From the NCBI RefSeq assembly GCF_030269605.1, contig NZ_BSTQ01000007.1:62001-126000 (forward strand): DNA of 64,000 nucleotides, given 5' to 3'. Source of the DNA: Lentzea sp. NBRC 105346 (GTDB taxonomy: Bacteria; Actinomycetota; Actinomycetes; Mycobacteriales; Pseudonocardiaceae). Under the pieces are notes generated by a model that was not told the origin of the DNA, did not search any database, and saw only the letters and a list, made by a program, of their open reading frames with translations. A program made the position numbers and the translations under genes. Every line of letters starts with the position of its first letter. The stretch's first letter is position 1. Below are positions 6,973-16,011 of the stretch, piece by piece.

Positions 6973-7740
6973 CTAACGCCCACCAGCCCGAACCGGCGAG
7001 GGCACCAAGACCGCGTGCAGGTCGTCGGCGTACGCGGCCACCCGCACATACACGCCGGGCTTGCCCCGGCGCGCACACCCCTCACCCCACGACGTGATGC
7101 CGACCAGCGTGCCGTTCGCGACGATCGGCCCACCCGAGTCGCCCTGACACGTGTCGACCCCGCCGTCGGGCAGCCCGGCGCAGAACATCGCGGCCGCGAC
7201 GAACTGGGGATACGCCTCGCGGCACGACTTTTCCGGCAGCACCGGCACCGATGCGGCCATCAGGTAGCGCGACGGGTTGCCCTGCTCGCTCGTGCGCCCC
7301 CAGCCCAGCGCTGTCAGCTGCGTGCCGACCGCGTAGAGCTCCTTGGACGTGGCGATCTTCAGCGGCTCGTAGGGCAGCGGTTCCTTCAGCGTGAAGACCG
7401 CGACGTCCGCACCCTGGTCGGCGGCGGAGTAGTCCGGGTGCACCCACACCTCGTCGGGTGTGACTGCGTACCCGGAGTCCTTGTCCTGCTTGTCCTCACG
7501 GCCCGCGACCACGCGGACCGAAGAGGCGGACTTGCCCGCCGCGCAGTGCGCCGCGGTCAGCACCTTGTCGGGCGCGACGAGCGTCCCGCCGCAGTACTGG
7601 AAGCCGGTCTTGTCCGTCAGGTACACCACCCAGGGGGTGTCCTTGATCGGCGCCCGCTTCCCGCCCACGATCTGGGCGTCCGCGAGTGCCTGCCCAGGCA
7701 GCAGGAGGAGCAGTACCAGCGCTACGGCGAGTCGTCGCAT
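6973..7740 (-). CDS. Secreted trypsin-like serine protease
   Basis: 255 residues. A signal peptide with a leucine-rich core (residues 1-20, ending ALA) precedes IVGG. All S1 hallmarks are intact: TAAHC, GADVAVF, and DTCQGDSGGP with Asp at the S1 position, so trypsin-like specificity and normal activity are expected. Six cysteines are placed for disulfides. The tail AYADDLHAVL forms the usual C-terminal helix. It starts 15 bases after the M48 peptidase gene stop, so the peptidase genes may share a transcript. Exported proteins of this type digest extracellular protein. Confidence 0.93.
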   Translation of the reverse strand: MRRLAVALVLLLLLPGQALADAQIVGGKRAPIKDTPWVVYLTDKTGFQYCGGTLVAPDKVLTAAHCAAGKSASSVRVVAGREDKQDKDSGYAVTPDEVWVHPDYSAADQGADVAVFTLKEPLPYEPLKIATSKELYAVGTQLTALGWGRTSEQGNPSRYLMAASVPVLPEKSCREAYPQFVAAAMFCAGLPDGGVDTCQGDSGGPIVANGTLVGITSWGEGCARRGKPGVYVRVAAYADDLHAVLVPSPVRAGGR

Positions 7741-7755
7741 AAACCTACAGAGTAG

Positions 7756-8781
7756 TCACTCCGCTGCTCCATTCGGAGCAAACTTGCTCCAAACCTTTCC
7801 AGCGGTGCCCGCCACGGCCTCGCCGACCTCGTTGATGACCTTGATCAGCGGGTCGGTGGAGTTCGCCATCGACTCCTTGTACGACTTGGCGGCGGACTTG
7901 ATGTCCTCGGTGAAGTTGCTGGAGGGACTGTCGTCCTCGCGACGCGGGTACTCGCCGGTGAGGATCGAGCGGTACTCCTCGCTCGCAGCCCATTTCTGCA
8001 GCTCAGCGGCCCGCACGACGGCCAGCGGGTGGCTGCGGCGCTCGGTGTGCAGGAGCTTGAGCAGGCTGTCGCGGATGTCCTCGACCTCCTGGTACTCCTT
8101 GGCTTGGGCGAGGAACTCGCCGGTATCGACCTCGGAGACGTCCATGCCGCCCGCCAGCGCGACGTGCACGCGCAACGCGGCCTGCGGGTCCTGGGACGCG
8201 AGCAGGCCGGCCCGGTCGCACGTCAGCTCGGTCTTGCGCTGCCACTCGTAGAGCGCGGCGATGATCGCGCGCATCGCGAGGTACCCGGCCGGCATCCAGC
8301 CGAGCGACTGCTGCAGCCCGAGGAGCCTGCGCAGGATCGTCGCGTACAGGGCGTGGCCGGACTTGGCATGCCCCATCTCGTGCCCGATGACGAACCGCAG
8401 GCCGTCGTAGTCGAGCAGCTCCACCAGGCCGGTCGACAGCACGATGAACGGCTGGTCGATGCCGTAGGTGCCCGCGTACGCCTCGGCCGCGCGCTCGATG
8501 TAGACGTCGGGCACCGGCTCGATGTCGAGCGTCGCGGCCACCTCCAGCCGCAGCCGGTTGATGTTCGGGTACTGCTTGGGTCCGACGCGGATCGACGACG
8601 CGACCTGCAGCAAGCGCTCGCCGCGTTCGGTGAACGCGCCCGCGACGGCCTGCAGGATCGGGCCGATGCCGGGGACCGCACGCAACACGGCGAGCGCGCC
8701 CCGGTCGGCCGGGTGTTCGTAGGCGCGCGGGCTCAGCCCCGGAAAGCGCACCCTGGATGTCTGCTCGATATCCCCAGTCAC
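7756..8781 (-). CDS. M48 family zinc metallopeptidase
   Basis: 341 residues from a GTG at 8781. HEMGH (in VIGHEMGHAKSGH) is the zinc motif of M48 peptidases (HtpX/Ste24 relatives), with the third ligand expected in KTELTCDRAG. There is a hydrophobic stretch around SLGWMPAGYLAMRAIIAALYE but no clear N-terminal membrane anchors, so this is the soluble or peripherally attached subfamily common in actinobacteria. The open frame continues upstream to 8844, but the chosen start leaves room for the divergent promoters and gives the usual N-terminus (VTGDIEQTS). Confidence 0.85.
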   Translation of the reverse strand: MTGDIEQTSRVRFPGLSPRAYEHPADRGALAVLRAVPGIGPILQAVAGAFTERGERLLQVASSIRVGPKQYPNINRLRLEVAATLDIEPVPDVYIERAAEAYAGTYGIDQPFIVLSTGLVELLDYDGLRFVIGHEMGHAKSGHALYATILRRLLGLQQSLGWMPAGYLAMRAIIAALYEWQRKTELTCDRAGLLASQDPQAALRVHVALAGGMDVSEVDTGEFLAQAKEYQEVEDIRDSLLKLLHTERRSHPLAVVRAAELQKWAASEEYRSILTGEYPRREDDSPSSNFTEDIKSAAKSYKESMANSTDPLIKVINEVGEAVAGTAGKVWSKFAPNGAAE

Positions 8782-8823
8782 GTACCCCAGGTTAGACACG
8801 AATCGGCCTCGGCTGTCTTGTTT

Positions 8824-8836
8824 CGCCGAATCGGCG
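8824..8836. promoter_or_regulatory. Palindrome in the M48/hydrolase divergent gap
   Basis: CGCCGA-A-TCGGCG is a perfect 13-bp odd palindrome 16 bases before the GTG at 8853. A second CGAATCGGC half occurs near 8799. The location suits an operator; the regulator is unknown. Confidence 0.35.
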
Positions 8837-8852
8837 TTGCACACTGACGCCC

Positions 8853-9764
8853 GTGACCGAAGCGAGCGAAGACACCCGGACCCTGCCCCTCGGCGGCGAG
8901 GTCGTGGCCACGCTGCTGCGCAGGCGGCCCGCCACGAACACCAGGGGCGCGATCCTCTACGTCCACGGGTTCGCCGACTACTTCTTCCAGGACCATGTCG
9001 CGGACCACTTCACGGCGCAGGGCTACGACTTCTACGCCATCGACCTGCGCGGGTACGGGCGGTCGCTGCGCGACGGCACACCGCCGAACTACGTGACCGA
9101 CATGTCGGTGTACTTCGAGGAGCTCGACGCCGCGGTCAAGGCGATCCGCCAGGACGACGGCCACGAGCACCTGGTCGTGCTCGGCCACTCCACGGGCGGG
9201 CTGACCACGTCGTTGTGGGCGCATGCGCGCCGCGCCGACAAGCTGATCGACGCGCTGGTGCTGAACAGCCCGTGGTTCGACGTGCCGGAGCCGCCGCCGA
9301 TCCGCAGGCTGGTGCGGTTCCTCGGCCGCGTCGCGCCCAAGCTCGTGATCCGGCCTGGGCTCGGCGACGTCTACGGCAAGAGCATCCACAGCGACCACAA
9401 GGGTGAGTGGGCGTTCGACCTGACGATGAAGCCGCTCGCCGGGTTCCCGGTGCTGGCCGGCTGGATCCGCGCGATCCTCATCGCGCAGCAACGGCTGCAG
9501 CAGGGCCTCGACGTCCCGGTGCCGGTGCTCGTCCTGCACTCGGACCGCAGCATGATCACCGAGAAGGAGTGGTCCGAGGACGTCATGAAGGTCGACGCCG
9601 TCCTCGAGGTCGAGCACATGAAGAAGTGGGCTCCGGGCATCGGCAAGGACGTGACGGTCGTCGAGGTGCCCGGCGGGCTGCACGACCTCTTCCTGTCGCC
9701 GGAGGCTGTCCGCACGCGTGCGTTCGACGAGGTCGACAAGTTCCTGGCCGAGAAAACGGCTTGA
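8853..9764 (+). CDS. Alpha/beta hydrolase (monoacylglycerol lipase-like)
   Basis: 303 residues. VHGFADYFFQDHVADHF and YAIDLRGYGRS give the fold's entry strands; GHSTGG holds nucleophile Ser113; LHSDRS near 233 and the GGLHDLFLS histidine complete the triad. This is the serine aminopeptidase S33/monoglyceride lipase branch, usually acting on lipid esters in the cytoplasm. A GTG start at 8853 follows the divergent promoter gap. The ABC exporter gene begins 34 bases after its stop, so they may be co-transcribed. Confidence 0.87.
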   Translation: MTEASEDTRTLPLGGEVVATLLRRRPATNTRGAILYVHGFADYFFQDHVADHFTAQGYDFYAIDLRGYGRSLRDGTPPNYVTDMSVYFEELDAAVKAIRQDDGHEHLVVLGHSTGGLTTSLWAHARRADKLIDALVLNSPWFDVPEPPPIRRLVRFLGRVAPKLVIRPGLGDVYGKSIHSDHKGEWAFDLTMKPLAGFPVLAGWIRAILIAQQRLQQGLDVPVPVLVLHSDRSMITEKEWSEDVMKVDAVLEVEHMKKWAPGIGKDVTVVEVPGGLHDLFLSPEAVRTRAFDEVDKFLAEKTA

Positions 9765-9798
9765 CCTCGACCTAACTACACGTTCGAGACTGGCGTCC

Positions 9799-11670
9799 AT
9801 GAACATCGACATGAACGCCTGGGTGGCGCTGCAGAGCGCGATGCAGGACAAGCAGAGCCGCAAGATCACCCGCGCGACCGTCGCGCGGGTGGCGCGGTTC
9901 GCGGCGCCGCAGAGGTTCGCGGTGCTGGCCCTGCTCGGCACCAGCTCGGTCGCGGCGGTCCTCGCCGTGCTGACGCCGGTGCTGGCGGGCCGGGTCGTCG
10001 ACGCGATCGTTCATGGCGGTGACGTCGGAACAGTCGTGCGGCTCTCGTTACTCATAGCCGTGATCGCGGTCGGCGAGGCCGGCCTGAGTCTCGCGGAACG
10101 GTGGCAGTCGTCCCGCGTCGGCGAGGACCTGATCCTGCGGCTGCGCGAGGCTGTTTTCGCGCATGTGCAAAGGATGCCGGTCGCGTTCTTCACCCGTACC
10201 CGCACCGGCGCGCTGGTGTCGCGCCTGAACAACGACGTGATCGCCGCGCAGCGGGCGTTCGCGACGACGTTGTCCGGTGTGGTCACCAACATCATCGCGC
10301 TGGTGCTGACGCTGGCCGTGATGCTGACGCTGTCGTGGCAGATCACGTTGCTGGCCATGGTGTTGCTGCCGGTCTTCGTCATCCCGGCCCGCCGGGTCGG
10401 CCGCAGGCTGGCGGGCATGGAGGCCGAGCGCGCGAACCTCAACGCGTCGATGACGACGCAGATGACCGAGCGCTTCTCGGCGCCGGGTGCGACGCTGATC
10501 AAGCTGTTCGGCCGGCCCGCCGAGGAGAACGCGGAGTTCAGCCGGCGTGCGCGGCGCGTGCGGGACATCGGTGTGCGCACCGCGGTGCGGCAGTGGGTCT
10601 TCATCGTCGCGCTGACCTTGGTGTCCGCCTTGGCGTTGGCGGTCGTCTACGGTCTCGGCGGCTACTTCGCGATCCGCGGCCAGCTGGAGGCGGGCACGAT
10701 CGTGTCGCTCGCGCTGCTGCTGACCCGGTTGTACTCGCCGCTGACCGCGCTGGCCGGCGCGCGGCTGGACGTGATGACCGCGCTGGTGTCGTTCGAGCGC
10801 GTCTTCGAGGTGCTCGACCTGCCGCCGTTGATCAAGGAAAAGGACTCTCCCGCAACGGTTCCCGACGGTCCGGTCTCGGTGGAGTTCTCCGGGGTGTCGT
10901 TCGCCTACCCGTCCGCGGACAAGGTGTCGCTGGCGTCACTGGAGGAAGTGGCCAGTCTGGACACCCGCGGCGGCGAGCAGATCCTCGACGACGTCTCGTT
11001 CCGCGCCGAACCGGGCCAGATGATCGCGCTGGTCGGCGCCTCGGGTGCGGGCAAGTCGACGATCGCCTCGCTGACGCCCCGGTTGTACGACGCGGACTCG
11101 GGCTCGATCCGGCTGTCCGGTGTGGACGTTCGCGACCTGTCGTTCGACTCGATCCGCGACACGGTCGGCATGGTGACGCAGGACGGGCACCTGTTCCACG
11201 AGAGCATCGGCGCGAACCTGCGGCTCGCCGCACCCGGCGCCACCGACGACGAACTGTGGGACGCGTTGGAACGGGCCCGCCTCTCGGCGTTGGTCCGGTC
11301 GCTGCCGGACGGCCTGGACACCGTGGTCGGCGAGCGCGGCTACCGGTTGTCCGGCGGCGAGCGCCAGCGGTTGACGATCGCCCGGCTGCTGCTCGCCAAG
11401 CCGCGGGTCGTGATCCTGGACGAGGCCACCGCACACCTGGACTCGCGGTCGGAGGCCGCGGTGCAGGAGGCGCTGGTCGAGGCGCTGGCCGGACGGACAT
11501 CGCTGGTGATCGCGCACCGGTTGTCGACGATCCGCGCGGCGGACCAGATTCTGGTGGTGGACAAGGGCAGGATCGTCGAACGCGGCACACACGACGCGTT
11601 GCTCGCGCTCGACGGCCACTACACGAAGCTGTACCGGACGCAGTTCAGCGAGGAGCCCGTCGCGTCATAG
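9799..11670 (+). CDS. ABC transporter, fused permease and ATPase
   Basis: 623 residues, a half-transporter exporter. Six membrane segments occupy roughly residues 35-330, and the nucleotide-binding domain follows with GASGAGKST (Walker A), LSGGERQRLTIARLLL (signature) and RVVILDEATAHLDS (Walker B), then the H-loop IAHRLST. It should work as a homodimer expelling lipids, peptides or drugs. ATG at 9799 is used; an ATG at 9811 is also possible. Its last 6 bases overlap the convergent TetR gene, whose divergent operon carries streptogramin-type resistance genes, so a role in drug export is conceivable but unproven. Confidence 0.92.
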   Translation: MNIDMNAWVALQSAMQDKQSRKITRATVARVARFAAPQRFAVLALLGTSSVAAVLAVLTPVLAGRVVDAIVHGGDVGTVVRLSLLIAVIAVGEAGLSLAERWQSSRVGEDLILRLREAVFAHVQRMPVAFFTRTRTGALVSRLNNDVIAAQRAFATTLSGVVTNIIALVLTLAVMLTLSWQITLLAMVLLPVFVIPARRVGRRLAGMEAERANLNASMTTQMTERFSAPGATLIKLFGRPAEENAEFSRRARRVRDIGVRTAVRQWVFIVALTLVSALALAVVYGLGGYFAIRGQLEAGTIVSLALLLTRLYSPLTALAGARLDVMTALVSFERVFEVLDLPPLIKEKDSPATVPDGPVSVEFSGVSFAYPSADKVSLASLEEVASLDTRGGEQILDDVSFRAEPGQMIALVGASGAGKSTIASLTPRLYDADSGSIRLSGVDVRDLSFDSIRDTVGMVTQDGHLFHESIGANLRLAAPGATDDELWDALERARLSALVRSLPDGLDTVVGERGYRLSGGERQRLTIARLLLAKPRVVILDEATAHLDSRSEAAVQEALVEALAGRTSLVIAHRLSTIRAADQILVVDKGRIVERGTHDALLALDGHYTKLYRTQFSEEPVAS

Positions 11671-12231
11671 GACTCCCGCTCGCGCCGCCGCCAGCGCCGC
11701 TCGCGCCGAACGCACGGCGACCTCGTCGTCGACCGGTTCGCGGGTGACGAACATCCGGTAGTAGAGCGGCGCGCACGTCAGCCGCACGAGCTCCACCGGG
11801 GAGGTGCCTTCGGGTGCCTCCCCGCGTTCGATTCCGCGCACCACGACGGTCGCCGCCTCCTCGTGGCGCCGCGCGTAGAACTCCCGCAGCGCGTCCCGCG
11901 CGGGCGTCGACTGGAACCCGGCGGCGATGACCGCCTCGAACACGGGCGACCGCCCGCGCACGACCTCACGCGCCAGCTCGATCAGATCCCCCTCCAGCGT
12001 GCCCGTGTCCGGGATCGGCCACGCGTCGGCGGCCGTCGACGCGAGCGCGTCCGCGATCAGGCCGTCGGTGGTCGCCCATCTCCGGTACACCGTCGTCTTG
12101 TGCACGCCCGCGCGTTGCGCGACGTTCTCGACCGTGAGTCCGAGATAGCCGCGTTCGGCCAGCTCGGCATACGTCGCCTCCAGGACGGCAGCCCGCACAC
12201 GGGCGGTCCGGCCACCAGGTCTCGCATTCAA
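11665..12231 (-). CDS. TetR family repressor
   Basis: 188 residues from a TTG at 12231, preceded at a 6-base distance by GGAG. The N-terminal helix-turn-helix reads [21 protein letters not shown], diagnostic of TetR regulators; the C-terminal half (from about residue 65) is the ligand-binding, dimerising part of the TetR_C_11-like type. The Shine-Dalgarno sequence lies inside one copy of a repeated palindrome that also sits in the divergent esterase promoter, so this protein very probably represses both itself and the esterase/Vat operon until an inducer binds. The inducer may be the antibiotic that Vat inactivates (inference). Confidence 0.9.
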   Translation of the reverse strand: MNARPGGRTARVRAAVLEATYAELAERGYLGLTVENVAQRAGVHKTTVYRRWATTDGLIADALASTAADAWPIPDTGTLEGDLIELAREVVRGRSPVFEAVIAAGFQSTPARDALREFYARRHEEAATVVVRGIERGEAPEGTSPVELVRLTCAPLYYRMFVTREPVDDEVAVRSARAALAAARAGVL

Positions 12232-12255
12232 ATGCAACTCCAGTTGCGTTAGCGT
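12227..12255 (+). promoter_or_regulatory. Esterase/Vat promoter with operator copy 1
   Basis: TTCAAA (12227-12232), 17 bases, TAGCGT (12250-12255) form a plausible promoter reading toward the esterase. The spacer contains GCAAC-TCCA-GTTGC (12234-12247), the first operator copy, so repressor binding would block polymerase directly and also cover the TetR ribosome-binding site. Confidence 0.65.
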
Positions 12256-12268
12256 CGATCTCGTGGCA

Positions 12269-12297
12269 AGCTTAACGCAACACAAGTTGCATTTGGG
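12269..12297 (-). promoter_or_regulatory. TetR promoter with operator copy 2
   Basis: On the minus strand CCCAAA (12297-12292), 17 bases, TAAGCT (12274-12269). The spacer holds GCAAC-ACAA-GTTGC (12277-12290). The two operators share the longer consensus TAACGCAACN4GTTGCATTT, lie in opposite orientation and have centres 43 bp apart, about four helical turns, so both promoters can be silenced by the same repressor. Confidence 0.6.
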
Positions 12298-12305
12298 GGG
12301 ACGAC

Positions 12306-13391
12306 TTGAAACTCGAGCACGTAGACGAAGACCACGTGCGGGTCACGTTCGTCTGGCCGCGGCCGGACCGGCAGGTGTCCATCCGGGCACAGGTGTTCGA
12401 CGACCCGAACGCGTTGTCGCACCCGATGCAGCGGGTCGGCGACGAGTGGCGGCTGGACGCCGTGGTGCGGGCGGACGCGGTGTTCACCTACCAGTTCATC
12501 GTCGACGACCCGTTCGTCGACGCGGACACCACGGACCTGAACCTGCTCGCGAAGCTGATGGCCGATGCGCGCACGCGGTCGTTCGCGGACCCGGCGAACC
12601 CGCACCGGATCTTCCCGCAGGTGGCCGTGATCGCCGGCGAAACCGAGGCGCCACCGGAGAACTGGGACTCGGTCGCGATCATGCCGAAGGCCGAGCCGAT
12701 GGACTGGTTCGACGGCCCCGCGCCGGAGCTCACCATCCGGCACGTCAGCGGCAGGCAGATCGACGTCCTTCACACCGACGTCCTGCACAGTGGCGACGAC
12801 CCGGTCGTCGTGCTGCTCGACGGGGAGTGCTGGTCCCGCGTCGCGAACCTGCCCGCGGCGATCCGGCGGCTCGGGCTGAAGGCGACGTTCGCGTTCGTCC
12901 ACAACAATGGCGGGCCGGCGGAGCGGTTCGCGGAACAGACCTGCTCCGAGGACTTCGCGAACCACCTGGCCGACGAGATCGTCCCGGCGATCGGCACCCC
13001 GAAGGACGTGATCATCGGCGGCGACAGCCTCGCCGGACTCGCCGCCGCGCACGCCGCGTTCACCCGCCCGGACGTGTTCGGCGGCGTGATCTCCACGTCC
13101 GGCAGCCACTGGTGGGGGCAGCTCGTCGACGGCGAGCCCGAGTGGCTCACCCGGCAGATCGCTCAGGCCGACCGGAAACCGGTGCGGTTCTGGGTGGACG
13201 TCGGCATGCTGGAGACCGGCGTGACGCCGTACGCGCCGGGCGTCGACCAGCGCGCCGCCAACCGGCACCTGCGCACCGTGTTGCAGGCCAAGGGATACGA
13301 CGTCGCCTACCACGAGGCGCCGGGCGGCCACGACTTCGCGACCTTCCGCCGCAGCACCCTGAAGGGGCTGCTCCACTTCCTGGGGGCTTGA
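12306..13391 (+). CDS. Enterochelin esterase-like hydrolase
   Basis: 361 residues. Residues 1-110 form the N-terminal beta-sandwich domain of Fes-type esterases; residues 120-361 are an alpha/beta hydrolase with Ser241 in GGDSLAG and a histidine in GGHDFATFR near the end. Fes enzymes open trilactone siderophores, and relatives cleave other cyclic esters. It starts at TTG 12306 behind a GGGGGG ribosome-binding site. It is separated by 2 bases from the Vat gene and controlled by the TetR operator. With Vat as partner, hydrolysis of a depsipeptide lactone such as a group B streptogramin is an attractive but untested idea. Confidence 0.85.
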   Translation: MKLEHVDEDHVRVTFVWPRPDRQVSIRAQVFDDPNALSHPMQRVGDEWRLDAVVRADAVFTYQFIVDDPFVDADTTDLNLLAKLMADARTRSFADPANPHRIFPQVAVIAGETEAPPENWDSVAIMPKAEPMDWFDGPAPELTIRHVSGRQIDVLHTDVLHSGDDPVVVLLDGECWSRVANLPAAIRRLGLKATFAFVHNNGGPAERFAEQTCSEDFANHLADEIVPAIGTPKDVIIGGDSLAGLAAAHAAFTRPDVFGGVISTSGSHWWGQLVDGEPEWLTRQIAQADRKPVRFWVDVGMLETGVTPYAPGVDQRAANRHLRTVLQAKGYDVAYHEAPGGHDFATFRRSTLKGLLHFLGA

Positions 13392-13393
13392 TC

Positions 13394-14029
13394 TTGATAC
13401 CTGACCCGAAGCAGCTCTACCCGCTGCCCGACCACCCGCGCGTCGTGCTGCTGAAGACGTTGGTGAAGAACCCGCAGATCCAGGTCGGCGAGTACACCTA
13501 CTACGACGATCCGGAGCACGCGGAGGAGTTCGAGCACCGCAACGTCCTCTACAACTACGGCGCCGAGAACCTGATCATCGGCAGGTACTGCGCGATCGCG
13601 GCCGAGACGCGGTTCATCATGTCCGGCGCCAACCACAGCACGAAGGGCGTGTCGACGTTCCCGTTCACGATCTTCGGCGGCGAGTGGGCCGAGCGCACGC
13701 TGGACATCGCGCTCGACATCCCGAGCCGCGGGGACACCGTGGTGGGCAACGACGTCTGGATCGGCTACCGGGCGATCATCATGCCCGGTGTGCACATCGG
13801 TGACGGCGCGATCATCGCGACCGGCGCCGTCGTCACGTCCGACGTGCCGCCGTACACCGTCGTCGGCGGCAACCCGGCGAAGGTGGTCAAGCAGCGGTAC
13901 TCCGATGAGGACATCGAACGCCTGCTGCGCGTGAAGTGGTGGGACTGGCCGGTCGAAAAGGTCACGCGACACCTGCGCGTCCTCATGGCCGGGACACCGG
14001 AGGAGATCGAAAGGGTGGCGTCCGAGTGA
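13394..14029 (+). CDS. Vat-type xenobiotic (streptogramin A) O-acetyltransferase
   Basis: 211 residues from TTG 13394, the normal length of Vat enzymes. The N-terminus [20 protein letters not shown], the catalytic histidine in [10 protein letters not shown], the following PFTIFGGEW and the left-handed beta-helix hexapeptides ([20 protein letters not shown]) are those of VatA/VatD. Vat trimers transfer acetyl from acetyl-CoA to the hydroxyl of group A streptogramins, abolishing ribosome binding. Its place behind an inducible TetR/operator strengthens a resistance role. Related actinomycete enzymes can have other substrates, so specificity is not proven. Confidence 0.9.
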   Translation: MIPDPKQLYPLPDHPRVVLLKTLVKNPQIQVGEYTYYDDPEHAEEFEHRNVLYNYGAENLIIGRYCAIAAETRFIMSGANHSTKGVSTFPFTIFGGEWAERTLDIALDIPSRGDTVVGNDVWIGYRAIIMPGVHIGDGAIIATGAVVTSDVPPYTVVGGNPAKVVKQRYSDEDIERLLRVKWWDWPVEKVTRHLRVLMAGTPEEIERVASE

Positions 14030-14070
14030 ACTTTTCCGATGCCTCCGGCTGATCGCGTCACCATGAGCAC

Positions 14071-15948
14071 ATGGAGTACGACCGGTACTGCGATCTGACG
14101 ATGCGCGGTGGCACGACCAGCGGTGTGGTCTACCCCCTCGCGGTCTGTGCGCTCGCGGAGCACTACGAGTTCAAGTCGATCGGCGGCTCGTCGGCGGGCG
14201 CGATCGCGGCGGCGTTCACCGCGGCCGCCGAGAAGGGCCGCGCGCAAGGTGGGTTCACCAAGCTGGCGGCCACGATCGACTGGTTCACCTCGGGTAAGGG
14301 CCCGGAGCGATGGCGGCTGGCGCAGCTGTTCCAGCCCGGCGACCGCACCCGCGCGCTGTACCGGATCGTCGTCGCGACCATGCAGCAACGCCGGACGACG
14401 GGTCGCAGCTCGTTCTCCTGCCTGTTCTTCGCGCTGCTCGGCGCGGTCGGGTTCCGCGCGAAGCTGGCGCTGGGGCTGATGGCGGCGCTGTGGCTCGGCG
14501 GGCCCGTCATGTGGACGGCCTGGCTGGCACCGGCGTCGTACGAACGCTGGCTCGCGATCACGTTGATCGCGCTCGCGCTGCTCACGGTTCCGTTGGTGCT
14601 GCTGCGCATCCGCCGCGCACTGCCGTGGCCGGCCTGGCTGGTCGCGGTTGTGCCGCTGGTGCTCGGGCTCGCGTTCGCCCGGCACTGGGCGACCGCGGCG
14701 GTCGCGCTGATCGCGTGGCTGGTGCTCAGCTTCGCGGGCGTGAGTGCGTTGATCGTGACCTATGGCCTGGCCGCGCAACGGTTCCTGCGCGACAACGCCG
14801 AACGGATCCACTTCGGACTCGTGCCCGGCACCGGCACGTTCAAGCCTTCGTTGCTGGACCGGCTCTCCGGCGTGCCGAAGTCGACGGGCGTGCCGCCGCT
14901 GGCCGACTGGATCGCCGCGCAGCTCGACGACCTCGCGGGCGTCGATCACGTGCTGAGGTTCAGCGACCTGTCGTCGAACCTCGTGCTGATGACGACGGAC
15001 CTGTCCGCGGGCCGTCCGTTCCGGGTGCCGTTCCAGGAGGAGAACCACTGGCAGTACTGCACTTCCTGCCTCGCGTACGTGCTGCCCGAACGGGTCGTGC
15101 TGGCGCTCGGCGGCGAGTCGCTGGGCGTGCGGTGCCCGCTGCACGCCGACGTCCCGCTGCGGCCGTTGCCGCCGGACCTGCCGGTCGCGCTGGCGGTGCG
15201 GATGAGCCTGTCGTGTCCCGGTCTGATCGCGGCGGTACCGCTGTGCCGTGACGGGCGGGTGCACTGGTTCTCCGACGGCGGCCTCACCAGCAACTTCCCC
15301 ATCCACTTCTTCGACTCGCTGCTCCCCCGCTGGCCCACGTTCGGCCTGAGCCTGCAGTCGTTCCCCATCGGCGACTCGCAGGAGATCTGGCTGCCCGAGC
15401 AGGATGCCTCGACCAGCGGCGCGCCCTATGCACCGCTGAACTCGACGCGCTCGTTCCTGGTCTCGATCCTCGACACGTTCCTCGGCTGGCGCGACACCAT
15501 GCAGTCGGCGATGCCGGGGTACCGCGGCCGGATCGCGCACATCCGGCAGCACGAGAACGAGGGTGGCACGAACCTGTTCATGCCGCCGGAGACCATCCGG
15601 GATCTGGCCGAGCGCGGCGGCCGCTCCGGGCAGCTGCTGCACGACCGGTTCGTTCAGCGTCCCGAGACCGACCGCTACCGCTGGATCCGGCTGCGCATCG
15701 CGATGCGCGAGTACCAGGAGCTCGGGCAGGACGCGGCCGAGCGCAAGGCCGGGTATGGGGAGTTGTTGGAGCGGTTCGAGATCCCGGCCGCGTTGCACGG
15801 GTGGTTCCGCACCCCACCGAGCGGAACCGACCCGTGCGGGCCGGAGATCTCGAACGCCCTGTCCGGCGTGGCTGACCTCGCCGGGTTCGGTCCGTACGAC
15901 GGGGCCCCACCCGTCGATCCGGACCTCCGCCTCACACCGCCGGAATGA
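14071..15948 (+). CDS. Membrane-associated patatin-like phospholipase
   Basis: 625 residues. RGGTTSGVVYPL (residues 12-23) is the oxyanion loop, GGSSAG holds nucleophile Ser41, and SDGGLTSNFPIHFF supplies the catalytic Asp, giving the Ser/Asp dyad of patatins. Between them sit three or four hydrophobic segments (roughly residues 128-235), an unusual insertion that should anchor the enzyme in the membrane, and two CxxC-like cysteine pairs (YCTSC, VRCPLH). Patatins release fatty acids from lipids. It appears to be a single-gene unit ending at a strong hairpin. Confidence 0.87.
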   Translation: MEYDRYCDLTMRGGTTSGVVYPLAVCALAEHYEFKSIGGSSAGAIAAAFTAAAEKGRAQGGFTKLAATIDWFTSGKGPERWRLAQLFQPGDRTRALYRIVVATMQQRRTTGRSSFSCLFFALLGAVGFRAKLALGLMAALWLGGPVMWTAWLAPASYERWLAITLIALALLTVPLVLLRIRRALPWPAWLVAVVPLVLGLAFARHWATAAVALIAWLVLSFAGVSALIVTYGLAAQRFLRDNAERIHFGLVPGTGTFKPSLLDRLSGVPKSTGVPPLADWIAAQLDDLAGVDHVLRFSDLSSNLVLMTTDLSAGRPFRVPFQEENHWQYCTSCLAYVLPERVVLALGGESLGVRCPLHADVPLRPLPPDLPVALAVRMSLSCPGLIAAVPLCRDGRVHWFSDGGLTSNFPIHFFDSLLPRWPTFGLSLQSFPIGDSQEIWLPEQDASTSGAPYAPLNSTRSFLVSILDTFLGWRDTMQSAMPGYRGRIAHIRQHENEGGTNLFMPPETIRDLAERGGRSGQLLHDRFVQRPETDRYRWIRLRIAMREYQELGQDAAERKAGYGELLERFEIPAALHGWFRTPPSGTDPCGPEISNALSGVADLAGFGPYDGAPPVDPDLRLTPPE

Positions 15949-15999
15949 CCGTTATGGCCACCATTACGGACCTCACATCCGTCATGGTGGCCATAACGG
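15949..15999. terminator. Bidirectional hairpin terminator
   Basis: Two 22-base arms (15949-15970 and 15978-15999) are complementary except at one position, with a 7-base loop. It lies between the convergent patatin gene and the DUF6585-like gene. CCCCCCC follows instead of a T-run. Confidence 0.75.
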
Positions 16000-16011
16000 A
16001 ACCCCCCCGAA

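Noticed and set aside
13765-15798. 677-residue minus-strand frame opposite the patatin gene
   Set aside because: Arg/Gln/His-rich shadow translation; the plus strand has clear catalytic motifs and normal codon bias.
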